From the NCBI GenBank assembly GCA_002897915.1, contig BDTS01000111.1, positions 1-33,802 on the forward strand: a stretch of 33,802 nt of DNA, in the 5' to 3' direction. Below are positions 32,562-33,802 of the stretch, piece by piece; position 1 is the first letter of the stretch; each line of letters begins with the position of its first letter. The DNA comes from a bacterium BMS3Bbin09 (GTDB lineage Bacteria > Nitrospirota > Thermodesulfovibrionia > UBA6902). Made by a program: the position numbers and the translations under genes. The notes below the pieces were generated by a model, which was not told where the DNA came from, ran no database searches, and saw nothing but the letters and a program-made list of their open reading frames with translations.

Positions 32562-33614
32562 CTATATCTTGATCAAATTGTAATCAAGACTGCCGAGCCC
32601 GATCTCATATGCGTATCTGAATTCATGCAAATGGGCCTTGATCTTGCCGTTCCTGGAGAAATAGTCCGTCTTCTTCGTCAGTACGTCGTAACAGGCCTTG
32701 TCAACTGCCAATATATCATCGGAGAGGAATATTCCGGCGTCGTCTATGTACCTGGGGTCGTCTCCTGAAATGCAGTCGCACTCCTCTGTTATATCAATAG
32801 CGAAGTTCATGAAAACCTTTTTTTTGATCCTGGAGAGAATGCCGCACGCGTACTCCGCCTTTTTCTCCGCGAATATGTTCGACTCTTCGCGCCAGTTTAT
32901 ATTGACTCCGTCGGATTTACAACTGGCAATGCATTCGCCGCATCCGATGCAGATGTTCGGGTTGATAAAGGCCTTGCCGCTATTCTCGGATATGGCCGAT
33001 ACAGGACATGATTCTATACACCCGCCGCATAAGGCGCAGTTTGCGATATTGATAGTGGGCTTGAGAGAAGAGTGCTGCATCTGTTTCCCGGCGCGTGAGG
33101 CCATGCCCATGGCCACGTTCTTTAATGAGGCCGCATAGCCGGACATTATATGACCTGTGATATGAGACAGGACTATAAGGTTGTCCATGGCCTTTATCAG
33201 GGAGGGTACCTTGATCTCTTTCAGGTTCTTGAAGGCTACCTTTACTGAGAGCGAGTCTGTCCCGAAGACACTGTCGGCGATAATATAGGGGCATCCGAGA
33301 TTATCCTGGGTGAACCCCTTGCGGTAAGCAAGATTGAGGTGGTCCACCGAGTTCTGCCGCTGTCCCTTATAGATCACGTTCGTATCAAAGACAAATGGCT
33401 TGGCGGACTGGGACTTGAGTTTTTCGACCAGCAACCTCACCAGTTCCGGCTTGAGATTTGCGGTGCTCTTTTCGTCCCCGATGGTCATCTTGATCCCGAC
33501 GATAGCACCGTCTCTGAATTCCGAAAAATGGTCGCCGCACTTTTCGAGCAGTGAGCCCAAACAGTGATTATGGCTGCGTCTTGATATATTGCTGAAATAA
33601 ACATCCGGTCTCAT
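32562..33614 (-). CDS. DUF362 protein with two 4Fe-4S clusters
   Basis: The 350-residue protein combines a DUF362 domain with a ferredoxin insert. It includes FVFDTNVIYKGQRQNSVDHL, the central GHIMSGYAASLKNVAMGMASR, then CALCGGCIESCP and CIGCGECIASC (about 192-232), each a complete 4Fe-4S motif, and a C-terminal DUF362 remainder (ECDCISGDDPRYIDDAGIFLS). The two clusters suggest electron transfer, but no reaction is established for the family. The start at 33614 (MRPDVYFSNIS) matches usual DUF362 beginnings better than the ATG at 33626; neither has a ribosome binding site. It is divergent from the gene at the right end. Confidence 0.9.
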   Translation of the reverse strand: MRPDVYFSNISRRSHNHCLGSLLEKCGDHFSEFRDGAIVGIKMTIGDEKSTANLKPELVRLLVEKLKSQSAKPFVFDTNVIYKGQRQNSVDHLNLAYRKGFTQDNLGCPYIIADSVFGTDSLSVKVAFKNLKEIKVPSLIKAMDNLIVLSHITGHIMSGYAASLKNVAMGMASRAGKQMQHSSLKPTINIANCALCGGCIESCPVSAISENSGKAFINPNICIGCGECIASCKSDGVNINWREESNIFAEKKAEYACGILSRIKKKVFMNFAIDITEECDCISGDDPRYIDDAGIFLSDDILAVDKACYDVLTKKTDYFSRNGKIKAHLHEFRYAYEIGLGSLDYNLIKI

Positions 33615-33720
33615 CGTAAATATCATTATATATAAGAATGGATATATCCGCTATCTTTTTGCTACTATATGGATTCTACAATGATTATAACAGCAGCTTA
33701 AAACCCGGAGGACCCAAGAA

Positions 33721-33802
33721 ATGGCAGACCTTGCTTTAAATAACCTTAAGCCGATAGCGGCAAAGATCATAAAACCCTTCCTGGATGAAGTTCTGGATAA
33801 GT
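33721..33802 (+). CDS. Start of an unidentified gene, cut by window end
   Basis: Only 27 codons are visible, reading MADLALNNLKPIAAKIIKPF and continuing LDEVLDK. CGGAGG lies 9 nt before the ATG, so a real start is likely. No signal peptide or family is recognisable. It diverges from the DUF362 gene. Confidence 0.55.
   Translation, partial: MADLALNNLKPIAAKIIKPFLDEVLDK

Noticed and set aside
32638-33617. Plus-strand frames opposite the DUF362 gene
   Set aside because: They lack start signals and lie fully within a gene with clear Fe-S motifs.

Overview
The window reads as a chromosomal segment of an anaerobic or microaerophilic Gram-negative bacterium, probably from an environmental or metagenomic lineage. 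Evidence for this is the tripartite RND efflux system with an outer-membrane lipoprotein, a futalosine-pathway menaquinone gene (mqnA), a desulforedoxin plus rubrerythrin pair, and a phosphoketolase plus acetate kinase pair. The mixture would suit Nitrospirota or a deltaproteobacterial group, but this is inference. No rRNA, tRNA or CRISPR array was seen.

Layout. 1-0.6 kb: tail of an insertion-sequence transposase and a palindrome. 0.6-12.9 kb: an envelope-related accessory block. It holds a PAP2 phosphatase, a first two-component system (response regulator and kinase), a PepSY protein, a membrane protein with a cysteine-rich tail, a decayed second PepSY copy, a lipoprotein, two ABC ATPases, one large FtsX-type permease, a second two-component system, a decayed copy of the first kinase's tail, and a DUF2279 protein. 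13.0-20.8 kb: a CorA Mg2+ channel broken by an in-frame amber codon, a divergent acetate kinase, a truncated HNH nuclease, a YchJ-like protein, phosphoketolase and MgtE. 20.9-27.3 kb: a minus-strand operon tetR - outer-membrane factor - adaptor - RND pump, with overlapping or abutting genes. 27.5-33.8 kb: mqnA, a small cysteine protein, the ridA-pdxA-rdgB operon, a desulforedoxin-rubrerythrin operon, an 81-residue protein, a DUF362 ferredoxin-type protein and the start of one more gene.

How the genes may work together. The first regulator probably acts on the PepSY promoter, which carries an OmpR/PmrA-type 6-N5-6 direct repeat next to a consensus -10. A related repeat lies in the PAP2/regulator intergenic region. 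The lipoprotein, two ATPases and permease overlap or nearly abut and are followed by the second two-component pair, so they look like one envelope export or stress-defence unit. Phosphoketolase would make acetyl phosphate, which the neighbouring kinase could convert to acetate plus ATP. The RND operon has a TTGACA-17-TTTAAT promoter with a palindrome in its spacer, a good candidate for TetR autorepression.

Points deserving most attention are the amber-interrupted corA, the PAP2 gene whose best start codon is ATA, the two remnants of a duplicated kinase/PepSY unit, an approximately 62-bp palindromic repeat present in two inverted copies 12 kb apart, and several promoters that sit so close to start codons that leaderless mRNAs are predicted.
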